Positions 1-8,981 of a stretch of DNA of 47,839 nucleotides are shown piece after piece. The DNA is from Pseudomonadota bacterium (GTDB taxonomy: Bacteria > Myxococcota_A > Bradymonadia > UBA4248), in assembly GCA_017464085.1 (NCBI GenBank), contig JAFUEE010000110.1, positions 1-47,839 of the forward strand. The letters are read 5' to 3'. A program made the translations under genes and the position numbers. Position 1 is the first letter of the stretch, and every line of letters starts with the position of its first letter. The notes under the pieces were generated by a model, which saw only the letters and a list, made by a program, of their open reading frames with translations, was not told the DNA's origin and ran no database searches.

Positions 1-705
1 CGTAACATTTGAAGTATCCCAATTATTGAGCGGTTGGTTGAAGGATGATGCGTCATAAAACATCCAGCTCATACTTGTGACCATTGAGGTATTCCAATTA
101 TTTATTTTTTGATTGAAGGATGATGCGTCATAAAACATCCAGCTCATATTCGTGACCTTTGAGGTATCCCAATTATTGAGCGGTTGATTGAAGGTCGATG
201 CGCCCTCAAACATGCCACTCATATCCGTAACATTTGAAGTATCCCAATTATTGAGCGGTTGGTTGAAGGATGATGCGTCATAAAACATCCAGCTCATACT
301 TGTGACCATTGAAGTATCCCAATTATTTATTGTTTGATTGAAGGCCGATGCCCCACGAAACATATCAAACATATGTGTGACATTTGAAGTATCCCAATTA
401 TTTATCGGTTGATTGAAGGTCGATGCGCCCTCAAACATGCCACTCATATACGTAACATTTGAAGTATCCCAATTATTTATTGGTTGATTAAAGGATGCTG
501 CGTCATAAAACATCCAGCTCATATCAGTAACATTTGAAGTATCCCAATTATTTATCGGTTGATTGAACGCTTTTGCGCCATCAAACATGTGGCTCATATC
601 CGTAACATTTGAAGTGTCCCAGTCATTCACGGGATAATTGTAGGTTTGAGCATCATAAAATATATAACTCATATCCGTAACATTTGATGTATCCCAATGA
701 TTTAA
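1..705 (-). repeat. 75-bp tandem coding repeats (DUF285) with a 225-bp higher-order period
   Basis: About nine 75-bp units encode the 25-residue DUF285 repeat. Positions 1-87 are identical to 226-312, and the block starting at 181 recurs at 406. Both are shifted by exactly 225 bp, so three-unit blocks have been duplicated recently. The array continues beyond the left edge. Confidence 0.9.
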
Positions 706-2550
706 AGAGAAAAAGCAAAAGGATGTGTGATCAAATTCATGGCAGTCAGAATAGCAATTAGAATACCAAATTTCATCCCAATCTGTGTTCAAATCGCATA
801 TTTGTTCACAAATTTCTTCATTAGATACATAATCATTTGTGCACGCATGGTGAAGAGATGTGAGCTTTAATGCATCTGGAATATCAATTTGTGATATTGA
901 TTTCAGACTGAAATAATTTCTAAAAGCGTCTGTTCCATTGCCTTTTATGCCAAGTCCGACAGGACCAAAGGATTTAATTTCGACAATTTGTTGCGGTGAG
1001 TTAGTTCCGTATTCATACATCTCTCCAAGCTTAAAGCCGTCATATTTTCCTTTGATTTTTACAGTATATTTTCCAATAGAGGGATAGTCATGACAGAAAA
1101 ATTCTGAATTATCCTCCTCTACTACTGAATGATTACGAAGATCATCAACTGACGATATGTTTTCTGTTGGCGTTCCATCGCCCCAGTCAATCGTAAAATT
1201 GCAGTCTATGACACTGTCGGCCTCAAAACACAGCGCGTGATTATCGACTGAATTTCGGTCGTTTATATCCACAACAAACGAGAACGTGTCGGGAGCGCAT
1301 CTGCCGTCTGGACGGCAGATGTAGTGGAATTCGTCGTCATCGACGCATTGGACGTCGGAAGTGCATTTAGTCGAGCATTTGTAGCCGATGAAGCTGTCGC
1401 AGAAGCCGTCGCCTTTGCCTGGGGCAGTGTCACAATCGGCGTATTTTCGGCAGGCTTTGCCTTGATTTGGGGCGGTTTCGTATATGTCGTTCATGTGATT
1501 GCGGTTATCATCACCTTTTTGTGCGGCATTTGCGCAGAAGCTGTTGAAGCACTCATGCGTGCATGTTTCCTTGGTGACCCATGTGTCATTTGCGCAGACG
1601 AGTACTTGTTTGTTGTCGTCGGAGCATTTGAGTGCGCCTTCGGCGCAGGTTGGGGCTGGTTCATTTGAAGCGCAAACGCCGTTTGTGCAGCCGTTATCGC
1701 AAGTTTCTTTTGTGAGCCATGTGTCATTTGCGCAGACGAGTACTTGTTTGTTGTCGTCGGAGCATTTGAGTGCGCCTTCGGCGCAGGTTTTGGCAGGCTT
1801 ATGAGTGATGCAGGCGCCATTTGTGCATCCGTCTGGGCAATTGGCGAGTGTTGTCCATGAATTGTTTTTGCAGAGCTGCACTTTTGTGTTGTCGTCGGAG
1901 CATTTAAGTGTGCCCTTGGTGCAAGCCGGTGCAGGTGTATCGCTGATGCAGATGCCGTGATTGCAGCCTTTGGGACAAGGTTCTTTGAGCATCCATGCGT
2001 TATTCATGCAGATGAGTGCTTGCGAGTTGTCGTCGGAGCATTTGAGCGCGCCGCCAGTGCAGGTATTTTGCGTTTGTGGTCCGATGAAATTTGTCAGGTT
2101 TGTGCATCCCTCGAATGCGTTTTCGCTGATGCTGCTGGCGTTTGGGAGACTTACTGAAACAAGGTTTGTGCAGTTTGCAAACGCATTGTCGCCGACAGTT
2201 TGGACATTGGGCAGGTTGGCAGTGACGAGGTTTGTGCAGCCTGCAAACGCATTGCGCCCGATGCTGGTGAGGTTTGGGAATTTGTTCATGTCGCTGATCG
2301 TCTGGATGGCGGTGTTTCCCGAGAAAGCGTTGTCAGGAAGCGCAGTGACCAGAGCGGCTTCGGAGGGGGTAAGGCAGCCGTTGCTGTCTGCATCCCAGTG
2401 CGTCAGCGCATAGATGCCGAAAGTTGTATCTTGGAAGGAGAGGCATTCCAGTGCTGACAAAGATTTGTCGAAGTCTGTATTCTGTGTTTCGTTGCAGGCT
2501 TGAACAAAAATGAGCGAAAAGAGAATGAGCAAATTTTTTCTGGAGTTCAT
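1..2550 (-). CDS. BspA/DUF285-like cysteine-rich surface lipoprotein, 3' end outside window
   Basis: The frame is open from an ATG at 2550 to the window edge (850 codons, no stop). AAAGGAAC upstream is the ribosome binding site. The N-terminus has a lipoprotein signal with lipobox FVQAC. Residues about 45-180 form BspA-type leucine-rich repeats (NAFAGCTNL units). Residues about 185-345 hold four cysteine modules with the pattern C-G-x-LKCSDDN. A conserved cysteine hinge follows at about 347-420, then a PKD-like strand with WGDG at about 450-490. From about 615 there are 25-residue DUF285 repeats of the type FNQPLNNWDTSNVT. It is a paralogue of the protein at 15763-18933. BspA-type proteins are usually surface adhesins; that role here is inferred. 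Confidence 0.9.
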   Translation of the reverse strand, partial: MNSRKNLLILFSLIFVQACNETQNTDFDKSLSALECLSFQDTTFGIYALTHWDADSNGCLTPSEAALVTALPDNAFSGNTAIQTISDMNKFPNLTSIGRNAFAGCTNLVTANLPNVQTVGDNAFANCTNLVSVSLPNASSISENAFEGCTNLTNFIGPQTQNTCTGGALKCSDDNSQALICMNNAWMLKEPCPKGCNHGICISDTPAPACTKGTLKCSDDNTKVQLCKNNSWTTLANCPDGCTNGACITHKPAKTCAEGALKCSDDNKQVLVCANDTWLTKETCDNGCTNGVCASNEPAPTCAEGALKCSDDNKQVLVCANDTWVTKETCTHECFNSFCANAAQKGDDNRNHMNDIYETAPNQGKACRKYADCDTAPGKGDGFCDSFIGYKCSTKCTSDVQCVDDDEFHYICRPDGRCAPDTFSFVVDINDRNSVDNHALCFEADSVIDCNFTIDWGDGTPTENISSVDDLRNHSVVEEDNSEFFCHDYPSIGKYTVKIKGKYDGFKLGEMYEYGTNSPQQIVEIKSFGPVGLGIKGNGTDAFRNYFSLKSISQIDIPDALKLTSLHHACTNDYVSNEEICEQICDLNTDWDEIWYSNCYSDCHEFDHTSFCFFSLNHWDTSNVTDMSYIFYDAQTYNYPVNDWDTSNVTDMSHMFDGAKAFNQPINNWDTSNVTDMSWMFYDAASFNQPINNWDTSNVTYMSGMFEGASTFNQPINNWDTSNVTHMFDMFRGASAFNQTINNWDTSMVTSMSWMFYDASSFNQPLNNWDTSNVTDMSGMFEGASTFNQPLNNWDTSKVTNMSWMFYDASSFNQKINNWNTSMVTSMSWMFYDASSFNQPLNNWDTSNVT
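1579..1789 (-). repeat. Duplicated cysteine-module coding segment
   Basis: Bases 1579-1651 and 1717-1789 are identical over 73 bp with a 138-bp (46-codon) period. They encode part of two adjacent cysteine modules in the lipoprotein at 1-2550. Such identity, against divergent neighbouring modules, points to recent duplication or gene conversion. Confidence 0.85.
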
Positions 2551-2679
2551 AGTGTTCCTTTAATGTATTGAAATATTATACCCTCCCCTAATTTATAATA
2601 AATTTTTGATATATTCAATATATAAAATGAATTATTTTAAATTTTGTTACCAATTGGTATTTGAGCTTTTGCCTAGATA

Positions 2680-2770
2680 CCCGGGGTTGCGCCCTTCGGG
2701 CTGACCCCGGGCTAATTTCAATCGCTCCTTCGGGGCGATTAAGCGGTAATCAAGTTCGGGTTTGACACCA
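2680..2770. repeat. Dispersed two-hairpin intergenic element, copy 1
   Basis: The first hairpin (2680-2711) has outer arms CCCGGGGT/ACCCCGGG and an inner GCCC-TTCG-GGGC stem-loop. The second (2720-2740) is an AATCG...CGATT stem with a TTCG loop. A tail GGGTTTGACACC follows. The same order recurs at 9805-9894 and, diverged, at 32614-32690. Function unknown. Confidence 0.8.
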
Positions 2771-2827
2771 TTATTATATTGCTACGCCAGTGGAACTGGG
2801 TTGAATTTTTTAGGGAGATGCTGTTTT

Positions 2828-2933
2828 GCGCGGCGTATCGCAGATAGCCGCGCCACAGTGGAAACGCGCCGTATGCGCTATTGGCGCATAGGGGCGTTTG
2901 GCCGGCGTATTGCGCGGCGCGCAATAGCCGGGC
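2828..2933. repeat. Three tandem bulged hairpins of the GTAT/ATA family
   Basis: Three hairpins follow one another at 2828-2853, 2864-2897 and 2900-2933. Each has an outer stem (for example GCGCGGC/GCCGCGC), an unpaired G, then an inner stem beginning TAT and closing ATA. Inner arms are TATC/GATA, TATGCGC/GCGCATA and TATTGCGC/GCGCAATA, so sequence differs but pairing is kept. Confidence 0.8.
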
Positions 2934-2953
2934 TTATTTATGATGCGGAAAAA

Positions 2954-3559
2954 TCAAGGGGTAAGCAGGCCTGTGTTGCGCTTTGCGGGGCGTTTGTTGT
3001 CCGCTTTCTTGGGCGGATCGGATTCGCTTCGATCGGGGAAAAAGAGGAGCGGGCGGCTAGCGGAATCATCGAGCAGAAGTGAGCGCGCGCGTTTGTTTGA
3101 GCGTTTGGAAGATTTTTTGTCATTTTTGAGCAGAAGCGCGCTGTCGGATGTGGCGCGTGGCGCGAGCAGGTCTGATTTGCTGCCGTACCAGTTTGCGATG
3201 TGTATGTTGCTTTTGGATTTTTTGGCGGGGGAGCGCATGCTGATCAGGCGTTTTCTGCCGGCTTCGCGATTTGCCTCGACATAGACGTTGTCGCTGGTGA
3301 AGCATTCGGTGGCAGAGAGGCTTGAATATTTGATGCACGCATCGAGGCAGTCGGCATCATTTGTGTTCGATGAAGGGCAGATTTTCTTGCAGGAAGTTTC
3401 GAGCGCTTTAGCGAGTGCGTTGGCTGCAGAGGTGGAGACTGCGGCGGATCGGACGCTTTGGCTGTTGAAATCGACGGTGATTTTGCAGTCGATCTGATCT
3501 GCGTGTGCCTGGCAGGGGAAGAAGAGCAGGGCAAGTGACAGGAGTAGGAATCGTTTCAT
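2954..3559 (-). CDS. Exported cysteine-containing protein of unknown function
   Basis: This 201-residue protein has a clear signal peptide ending CQAHA, so it is probably periplasmic or secreted. The mature N-terminal half has several cysteines (CKKIC, CLDAC, ECF) that could form disulfides. The C-terminal third is rich in Lys, Arg, Ser and Pro with no recognisable domain. The ATG overlaps the stop codon of the upstream lipoprotein gene by four bases (ATGA), so the two are probably translationally coupled. I do not recognise the family. Confidence 0.75.
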   Translation of the reverse strand: MKRFLLLSLALLFFPCQAHADQIDCKITVDFNSQSVRSAAVSTSAANALAKALETSCKKICPSSNTNDADCLDACIKYSSLSATECFTSDNVYVEANREAGRKRLISMRSPAKKSKSNIHIANWYGSKSDLLAPRATSDSALLLKNDKKSSKRSNKRARSLLLDDSASRPLLFFPDRSESDPPKKADNKRPAKRNTGLLTP

Positions 3560-4191
3560 GGTTTGAGCTCCTCAGGCTTGACAACGTCCGGTGCATCGGC
3601 GACAGTCAGGAACTGGATGAAGTTGGAGACAGCGGAAGCGATGTTGCGATCTTCTTCATCGAAGATTTCGAGCTCGAAGCGCATCAGATGCTTTCCGGTG
3701 GGGACAATTGCGTAAAAAGGTGCATTCGGCCATACTTGTGAATTAACGTCTGCCCATTCGGTCGCCAGGATGGGAATGGAGATGTCTTTTGAGGTGCCGA
3801 CAGGGAGAGACAGGATGCTCTTGATGTTCGGGCCGGCGGCGTTTGCATAAGCGAGATCGACGCTTGCCCAATATTCTGGCTGTTTTTGATCGAAAGAATA
3901 GACGTAGAGTTTTGCGGCAACGCGGGCGGGCAGGTGAGATTTGGATATATTTTTGATGGATACATCGAGCGTGGCGCCGATTGACTCACGCCAGACAGGG
4001 TAGTGGTTTTCGAGCGTGATTTCGAGGTTTTGGGCGACCTGATCGACTGCGAGTGTGCCTTCAGGTTTTTCGAAGCGCCAGGAATCGGCAGCTTCCTGAC
4101 GGTTGAGTGGCTTGTCATTCTGATCTTTTGAGGATGAGCATGCCATGAGGAGGGGAAGTGCGAGAAGGATACAGATAAAACAGCGGCGCAT
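3556..4191 (-). CDS. Putative lipoprotein of unknown function
   Basis: The protein has 211 residues. The N-terminus has a short hydrophobic segment and the lipobox LMAC followed by Ser-Ser-Ser-Lys, so the mature protein should be lipidated. The body looks like a beta-rich extracytoplasmic domain and has no motif I can assign. It is the first gene of a two-gene unit with the exported protein at 2954-3559 (four-base overlap). A strong terminator lies just upstream at 4216-4238, so the unit is transcribed separately from the kinase-like gene. Confidence 0.75.
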   Translation of the reverse strand: MRRCFICILLALPLLMACSSSKDQNDKPLNRQEAADSWRFEKPEGTLAVDQVAQNLEITLENHYPVWRESIGATLDVSIKNISKSHLPARVAAKLYVYSFDQKQPEYWASVDLAYANAAGPNIKSILSLPVGTSKDISIPILATEWADVNSQVWPNAPFYAIVPTGKHLMRFELEIFDEEDRNIASAVSNFIQFLTVADAPDVVKPEELKP

Positions 4192-4215
4192 AAGAATTAT
4201 TGATATGTGAAAAAA

Positions 4216-4238
4216 AAGGCCTCGAAGATTGAGGCCTT
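4216..4238 (-). terminator. Intrinsic terminator of the kinase-like gene
   Basis: On the minus strand an AAGGCCTC/GAGGCCTT stem with a 7-nt loop is followed by a run of T. It starts a few bases past the stop codon of the gene at 4245-7838. Confidence 0.9.
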
Positions 4239-4244
4239 AGGAAA

Positions 4245-7200
4245 TTATTTCAATTTTGCCTTTGCCTGAGCATTGTTTGGATCAAGCTCAAGCGCTTTGC
4301 GGTAAGCAGCCTGAGCTTCGGCAGTCATACCAGCTTTTGACCTCAGATTGCCAAGATAAACATAACAAGAAGCTGTTTTTGAGATGCTGCATGATTTTTC
4401 GGCATGTGAGGCTGCGATAGGGAGTTTGCCCTGAGCTTCGTCGACCTTTGCGAGAGAGAGCCAGGCGCGGCTGTTAGAAGGATCTTGTTTGGTCGCCTGC
4501 TGAAGGAGGGAGGCGGCTGTTGCAAAGTCTTTCTTTTGCATTGCGAGGTTTGCGTCAGCGATGAGTTTTCCTGTGGGCACGGCGCCTGTGTTGCTGGCGG
4601 TGTTTGCTTTGGGCGTCTCCTTGGGGGCAGATGCTGGGTTGGCGGCAGCCTGTGCCGAGTTGGCGGCAGTTTTAGGCGTTTCTGGCTGTGCCTTGTTGGC
4701 GGCTGGTTTTGGTGTTTCTATGGGTTTGAGGTCGGCATCGACGAGTTTGATCGTCGGTTTGGCCTGCTGTTGAGGCGCATCATTCTTTGCCATGACATCA
4801 TCAGGCAGAATGACATTAGGCTGAGACAGAACGACAGTTGGCTGAGGCTGAACAACAGGGGGCTGATCGACAGCAGGCTGAGTTGGCTTGGCAGGCTGAG
4901 CCTGAGCGAGAGCGGGCTGAGTTGGCTGAGCAACAGTGGGTTGTGGTTCAACAGCGGCCATGGCGGCCGAGCCTGCGGGTTGTTCGGCTTGTGCTTGGGT
5001 GTTTTCGGGCTGAGCGGCAGGCTCTTGGGCGTTTTCGGGCTGAGCAGGCTGAGCCTGAGCGAGAGCGGCTTGAGGTGGCATCTCTGGGGTGCCGGCATTG
5101 TTGAGTGCGATGAGGCGATTTTCGAAAGCTTGTCGTTCAGAGGTCGCTTCGTGGAGTTGTTCCGCGAGGCTGTCGAGGCGGATGCCGCCTTTGTGCTTGT
5201 TCATCGCTTCATAGATGTTTGCGAGCTCATTCCATTTATCGAGCTGTGCTTCGAGTGCAGGGCGCTGTGCTATGGCATCAGCGAGTGCTTTGTCTTTCGC
5301 GGCCTTTTCGGCGGCAGTCTTGTCATCGGTGCATTTTTGAACGAGCGCTTGGGTATCTTGTGCATCCGGTGCGATTGAGTTTTTGCACACATTGAATGCG
5401 CTTTCGATATCCGTGAGTTTGAGGCTGATATCGAGTGCATTGGGCACTGCATCTGATTTTTGTGCTGATTTTCTCAGCGAATCAGCTTGCGTTTGGAAAG
5501 CCTGGAGAAGATCTTTGCGGCACTGTTTTTTCTCATCCTGAGTGATGTTGGCAGTTCTGAGTTCGCGGAACATCACGATGGCTTTTGAGCGCGCTTCAGG
5601 TGAATTTTGCGCAAGGAGTGCGTGGAATTCTTCGAGTTTTGTGTTGAGTGCGGGCTGCGAGAGCTCTTTTGATTGTTGAGTTTGCTGTTTCTGCGGGTGG
5701 AGAAGGAAGATGCCCATGAGGACGCACGCGCAGATTGTGAGGAGTGCGACCAGTGTGAAGAGCGAACGTTTTTGTGCGTTTGTTTTGGAAACACGTTCGG
5801 GCTGCCTGGAAGACGCAGAGGCGTTGGATTCAGCAGGCATGGTTAAGAGAAGAGAGGGTTTCTTCTCATCTTCTTCGTCCATGATATAGCCGGCAGAGAC
5901 AGTCATTCGCGGCAATTTGCTGTATGGAGGCTGGGTTTCCGGATCTTCGAGCGGTTTGATTTCGAGATCTGCTGAAACGACTTCATTTTGCGGTTCGCAG
6001 TCATCCATGGAGCGGCGCCGGCGTTTTTTGATTTTTCGCGCTTCTTTGTTGTCGCCGAGGACGACGACGTCTCCGTTTTCGAGTTCAGAATCCTGTTTTG
6101 TCTTTCTGCCGATGCGTTTGTGAGGCTTTGAGGTGTTTTGAGCCTCGGAAGCTGTGTCGTCAGATTTGGTATCAGTATTTTCGCCGGATGTGTTGTCAGA
6201 TTTTGCTTCAGCTTTTTCTTCGGAATTGGCTGCGATTTTTTCGTCAGTAATTTCGTCAGATTTTGCTTCAGCTTTTTCTTCGGAATTGGCTGCGATTTTT
6301 TCGTCAGTAATTTCGTCTGGTTTGGCTTCAGCTTTTTCTTCGGAATTGGCTGCGATTTTTTCGTCAGTAATTTCGTCAGATTTTGCTTCAGCTTTTTCTT
6401 CGGAATTGGCTGCGATTTTTTCGTCAGTAATTTCGTCAGATTTTGCTTCAGCTTTTTCTTCTGGCTTGTCTGCGATTTTTTCGTCAGTAATTTCGTCCGA
6501 AGTTTTCTCATCGTTGGTGAGATCAACGCTTGATGAGAGTTTATCGAATGCACTTGTGAGGCTGTTGAGTGCATTTGCGATTTCAGGATCGACATCATTG
6601 CTTTCGGAAAGGCTTGATGTTTCCTGAGATGCATCAGCGGTGTTGTGATCGGTGAGCATTTCAGGAGTCAAGCGTTGATGCGTGCCGGAATCGAGCCTAT
6701 CGCCGACGAGTTTTGCGATATCATCCCATGAGGAGCTTCCGAGAGCGGAGAGGGATGAAGAGATGGAGCGTGTGGGCTCGGGATCAGGTTGTCCCGGTGC
6801 AGCCCATGCGGCAAAAGATTTATCTTCGAGATCTGCGGTGAAGATATTTGGTTTTTCAGCGCCATTTAGGAGCCTGTCAGAGAGGGCAGGCGCGAGCGCA
6901 TCTTCATTTTCGTCGATTTCGGGGTGAATGCTGAGGAGCGCGTTGAGAAAAGCTCTGATTGTCTGGAAGCGCACGCCTGAAGTTCCGAGCATGGAAGCTG
7001 CGAGCAGGTCAGCGAAGTCATCGGAGATGCGAACTTTTGGAGAGAGTGAGCGCAGGTCGCGGACATCACCGCTGACGTGTCTCTGAATGCGTTCGCTGAG
7101 GGAGCCTGTATCAAAGTTCTGCGAGAAGAGGCAGCATGCTGCTGCGCCGCAGCTGTAAACGTCGCTGGCATGAGATGGCGCTTCGCCTTTGGCGACTTCG

Positions 7201-7838
7201 GGCGACATCAGGTCAAGAATGTCTTCGAGGAGCTCGGGGTTATCTTCTCTGAGCGCGGCAAAATCATCGTTTCTGAGAATATCCCAGATGCCGATATCGT
7301 GTAGTCGAATCCTTCCGCTGTTATCGAGAATGATGTTTGAGAGTGAGAGATTGCCATGAATGAAGCGCTGTCCATGGAGATCTTTGACTGCGCGGAGGAG
7401 ATGGAAGAGGAGGTCGGCGATTTCATCTTCATTAAGCGGGGTATCGTTGCGCATGATATCGCGCAACGATGGGCCAGGGATATAGGGATGAGCGCTGTAA
7501 AGCATGCCATCCTCGCCCCAGTCGAAGTCAGCGACAGGGATGCCGCCGCCGGAGACCTGGAAGTCTTTTTCCAGGATTTCGCGCAAACGTGAGACTCGCT
7601 TCTGGTCGCAGATGATTGGGCCTGAGTAGATACGGAAACGGTAAGTGTTTCCACCTTTAGTTGCGCTGAACAAATCCCCGAGACCGTCGTGTCCGATGTG
7701 TTTTTTGAGATAATAGCCACATACGGATTCGCCTGGCTGGTACTGCCTGTCAGGCACGTGCTTGAGCTCTTTGCCGTGATAGGGGCAAAATCTCACACTA
7801 TCATCAAAAGTCGATAAACAGATTAGGCAGGTCTTCAC
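4245..7838 (-). CDS. Membrane-anchored kinase-like (probable pseudokinase) TPR protein
   Basis: I chose the GTG at 7838: GAGGAA lies six bases upstream and the zinc-ribbon-like start (C4xxC7, C18xxH21) begins at once. The open frame extends to 8096 but that stretch looks non-coding. The product has 1197 residues. Residues about 42-310 resemble a Ser/Thr kinase, but the glycine loop is weak and the expected VAIK lysine is not evident. HRD is replaced by HGN (161-163) in HGNLSLSN, and DFG is DIG (181-183). Residues about 446-546 are five 20-residue acidic repeats. A membrane segment lies near 695-715. A coiled, Ala/Gln/Pro-rich region and C-terminal TPRs (about 1095-1197) follow and should be extracytoplasmic. 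A signalling scaffold is more likely than an active kinase. Confidence 0.85.
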   Translation of the reverse strand: MKTCLICLSTFDDSVRFCPYHGKELKHVPDRQYQPGESVCGYYLKKHIGHDGLGDLFSATKGGNTYRFRIYSGPIICDQKRVSRLREILEKDFQVSGGGIPVADFDWGEDGMLYSAHPYIPGPSLRDIMRNDTPLNEDEIADLLFHLLRAVKDLHGQRFIHGNLSLSNIILDNSGRIRLHDIGIWDILRNDDFAALREDNPELLEDILDLMSPEVAKGEAPSHASDVYSCGAAACCLFSQNFDTGSLSERIQRHVSGDVRDLRSLSPKVRISDDFADLLAASMLGTSGVRFQTIRAFLNALLSIHPEIDENEDALAPALSDRLLNGAEKPNIFTADLEDKSFAAWAAPGQPDPEPTRSISSSLSALGSSSWDDIAKLVGDRLDSGTHQRLTPEMLTDHNTADASQETSSLSESNDVDPEIANALNSLTSAFDKLSSSVDLTNDEKTSDEITDEKIADKPEEKAEAKSDEITDEKIAANSEEKAEAKSDEITDEKIAANSEEKAEAKPDEITDEKIAANSEEKAEAKSDEITDEKIAANSEEKAEAKSDNTSGENTDTKSDDTASEAQNTSKPHKRIGRKTKQDSELENGDVVVLGDNKEARKIKKRRRRSMDDCEPQNEVVSADLEIKPLEDPETQPPYSKLPRMTVSAGYIMDEEDEKKPSLLLTMPAESNASASSRQPERVSKTNAQKRSLFTLVALLTICACVLMGIFLLHPQKQQTQQSKELSQPALNTKLEEFHALLAQNSPEARSKAIVMFRELRTANITQDEKKQCRKDLLQAFQTQADSLRKSAQKSDAVPNALDISLKLTDIESAFNVCKNSIAPDAQDTQALVQKCTDDKTAAEKAAKDKALADAIAQRPALEAQLDKWNELANIYEAMNKHKGGIRLDSLAEQLHEATSERQAFENRLIALNNAGTPEMPPQAALAQAQPAQPENAQEPAAQPENTQAQAEQPAGSAAMAAVEPQPTVAQPTQPALAQAQPAKPTQPAVDQPPVVQPQPTVVLSQPNVILPDDVMAKNDAPQQQAKPTIKLVDADLKPIETPKPAANKAQPETPKTAANSAQAAANPASAPKETPKANTASNTGAVPTGKLIADANLAMQKKDFATAASLLQQATKQDPSNSRAWLSLAKVDEAQGKLPIAASHAEKSCSISKTASCYVYLGNLRSKAGMTAEAQAAYRKALELDPNNAQAKAKLK
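6201..6500 (-). repeat. 60-bp tandem coding repeat, five copies
   Basis: Five near-identical 60-bp units encode a 20-residue acidic Glu/Lys/Ala repeat (EEKAEAKSDEITDEKI core) in the cytoplasmic linker of the kinase-like protein. Copies differ at only a few positions, so copy number may vary between strains. Confidence 0.9.
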
Positions 7839-8557
7839 GCGTTTTTCCTCTATATTGAGCTTTGTTTCGGTTTCTGTTTGAGCCAAATTCAAATGGCTGG
7901 AAACAAAATGCACCACTCTATATCTATCACATTGCAAGACTGCGTGGCAATTAAACGTGAACTGTTTTTGAGGTGCTTTACATGCGGAACCATCTGAGGG
8001 GCAGTTTGATGATCGACGGATGGGATTTTTTGGGGGGCTGCGTCGAGCGGCTTTCAGCGCCTCTTTATTGGAATTATCGCCTGTGTGTTGGAACATCGCG
8101 CGCGTTTCTATCGCGCGTGTTTCTCTAGGGAAGGTCTGAACAATTGCCGTTTTTGGGACAATAGTATTTCAGACGCATAAGTTTTGTGCGGGCGAGACGC
8201 CCGCATCCCCAGGAGGTTTTCGAATTATTCAGAGCTTCCTTAGCGAAGCGCGTGGGGGCGTGCGATGGCGATGATGAGTTGATCGCGGCAGTGGCGTGGA
8301 GTGCATGGTGAAGAAAGGCTGATTGAGAGCAGTTGTCAGAGCGGATACAACAGCAAATTGCTCTCTGAGAATGGGGGACGCATTTGAGGTTCGACGTTCG
8401 GGCAGCAAGATGCGCCTTGAAGAAATGTGTCGCAAATTTTTTTGTATGAAAACTGGCTAAAAATAAGGGGATGCGGGCTTGAATGCAAAAAAATTAAAAA
8501 AAAGTGCTTGCATGTTTTGTTCGGTGCGCGTAAAAGGCCGCTCGTTCCACGGATGAG
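7839..8557. other. Gene-free stretch
   Basis: No convincing gene is seen. Bases 7839-8096 are an in-frame extension of the kinase-like gene with no domain-like sequence, more likely its leader. A GCGGGCG/CGCCCGC hairpin lies near 8190-8206. The rest holds only short open frames without ribosome binding sites. Confidence 0.5.
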
Positions 8558-8587
8558 TTGAACGGCATTCTGGAACGAGATGATAAT
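8558..8587 (+). promoter_or_regulatory. Putative sigma70-type promoter of the tRNA/tadA unit
   Basis: TTGAAC at 8558-8563 and GATAAT at 8582-8587 are 18 bp apart. Transcription would begin a few bases before the first tRNA at 8601. Assigned by consensus only. Confidence 0.45.
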
Positions 8588-8600
8588 TGAATAGGATTTT

Positions 8601-8689
8601 GAAGGGGTGGCCGAGTGGCTGAAGGCGCTCGCCTGCTAAGCGAGTAAGCGGGTTATTCCGCTTCGAGGGTTCGAATCCCTCCCCCTTCG
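8601..8689 (+). tRNA. tRNA-Ser(GCT)
   Basis: The acceptor stem is GAAGGGG/CCCCTTC with G73. The anticodon loop is CTGCTAA inside a CTCGC/GCGAG stem. It has the long variable arm of a class II tRNA and a GAGGG/CCCTC T-stem with TTCGAAT loop. CCA is not encoded. It decodes AGC/AGU and opens the RNA cluster. Confidence 0.95.
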
Positions 8690-8695
8690 TTTTAT

Positions 8696-8769
8696 GCACC
8701 GATAGCTCAACTGGATAGAGCAACGGCCTACGAAGCCGTAGGTTGGTGGTTCGAGCCCACTTCGGTGTA
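8696..8769 (+). tRNA. tRNA-Arg(ACG), copy 1
   Basis: 74 nt. The acceptor is GCACCGA/TCGGTGT with a G-U end pair and A73. The anticodon loop is CTACGAA, giving ACG. A34 of this tRNA is the usual bacterial target of TadA, which is encoded downstream. No CCA is encoded. Confidence 0.95.
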
Positions 8770-8798
8770 TGTCCAAATCTTTGAAGATTATCATCTAT

Positions 8799-8872
8799 GC
8801 ACCGATAGCTCAACTGGATAGAGCAACGGCCTACGAAGCCGTAGGTTGGTGGTTCGAGCCCACTTCGGTGTA
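8799..8872 (+). tRNA. tRNA-Arg(ACG), copy 2
   Basis: Identical to copy 1 over all 74 nt, 29 nt downstream of it. Confidence 0.95.
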
Positions 8873-8886
8873 TTTGGTTCTCTTAT

Positions 8887-8960
8887 GCACCGATAGCTCA
8901 ACTGGATAGAGCAACGGCCTACGAAGCCGTAGGTTGGTGGTTCGAGCCCACTTCGGTGTA
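8887..8960 (+). tRNA. tRNA-Arg(ACG), copy 3
   Basis: Identical to copies 1 and 2, 14 nt after copy 2. Its 3' end is only 21 nt before the tadA start codon, so the tRNA and the tadA mRNA are probably cut from one transcript. Confidence 0.95.
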
Positions 8961-8981
8961 TTTGCTTTCAGAAAGGCTTTT

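Noticed and set aside
4485..5378. A 297-codon plus-strand open frame with Leu/Ser/Arg-rich repeats
   Set aside because: It is antisense to the repetitive Ala/Gln/Pro region of the kinase-like protein and is explained by that repeat.
7839..8096. N-terminal extension of the kinase-like gene
   Set aside because: The GTG at 7838 has a good ribosome binding site and starts the zinc-ribbon-like motif; the extension lacks domain character.
8229..8435. A 68-codon minus-strand frame in the gap before the tRNAs
   Set aside because: No ribosome binding site, an unconvincing Arg/Ser/Pro-rich sequence and no neighbour support.
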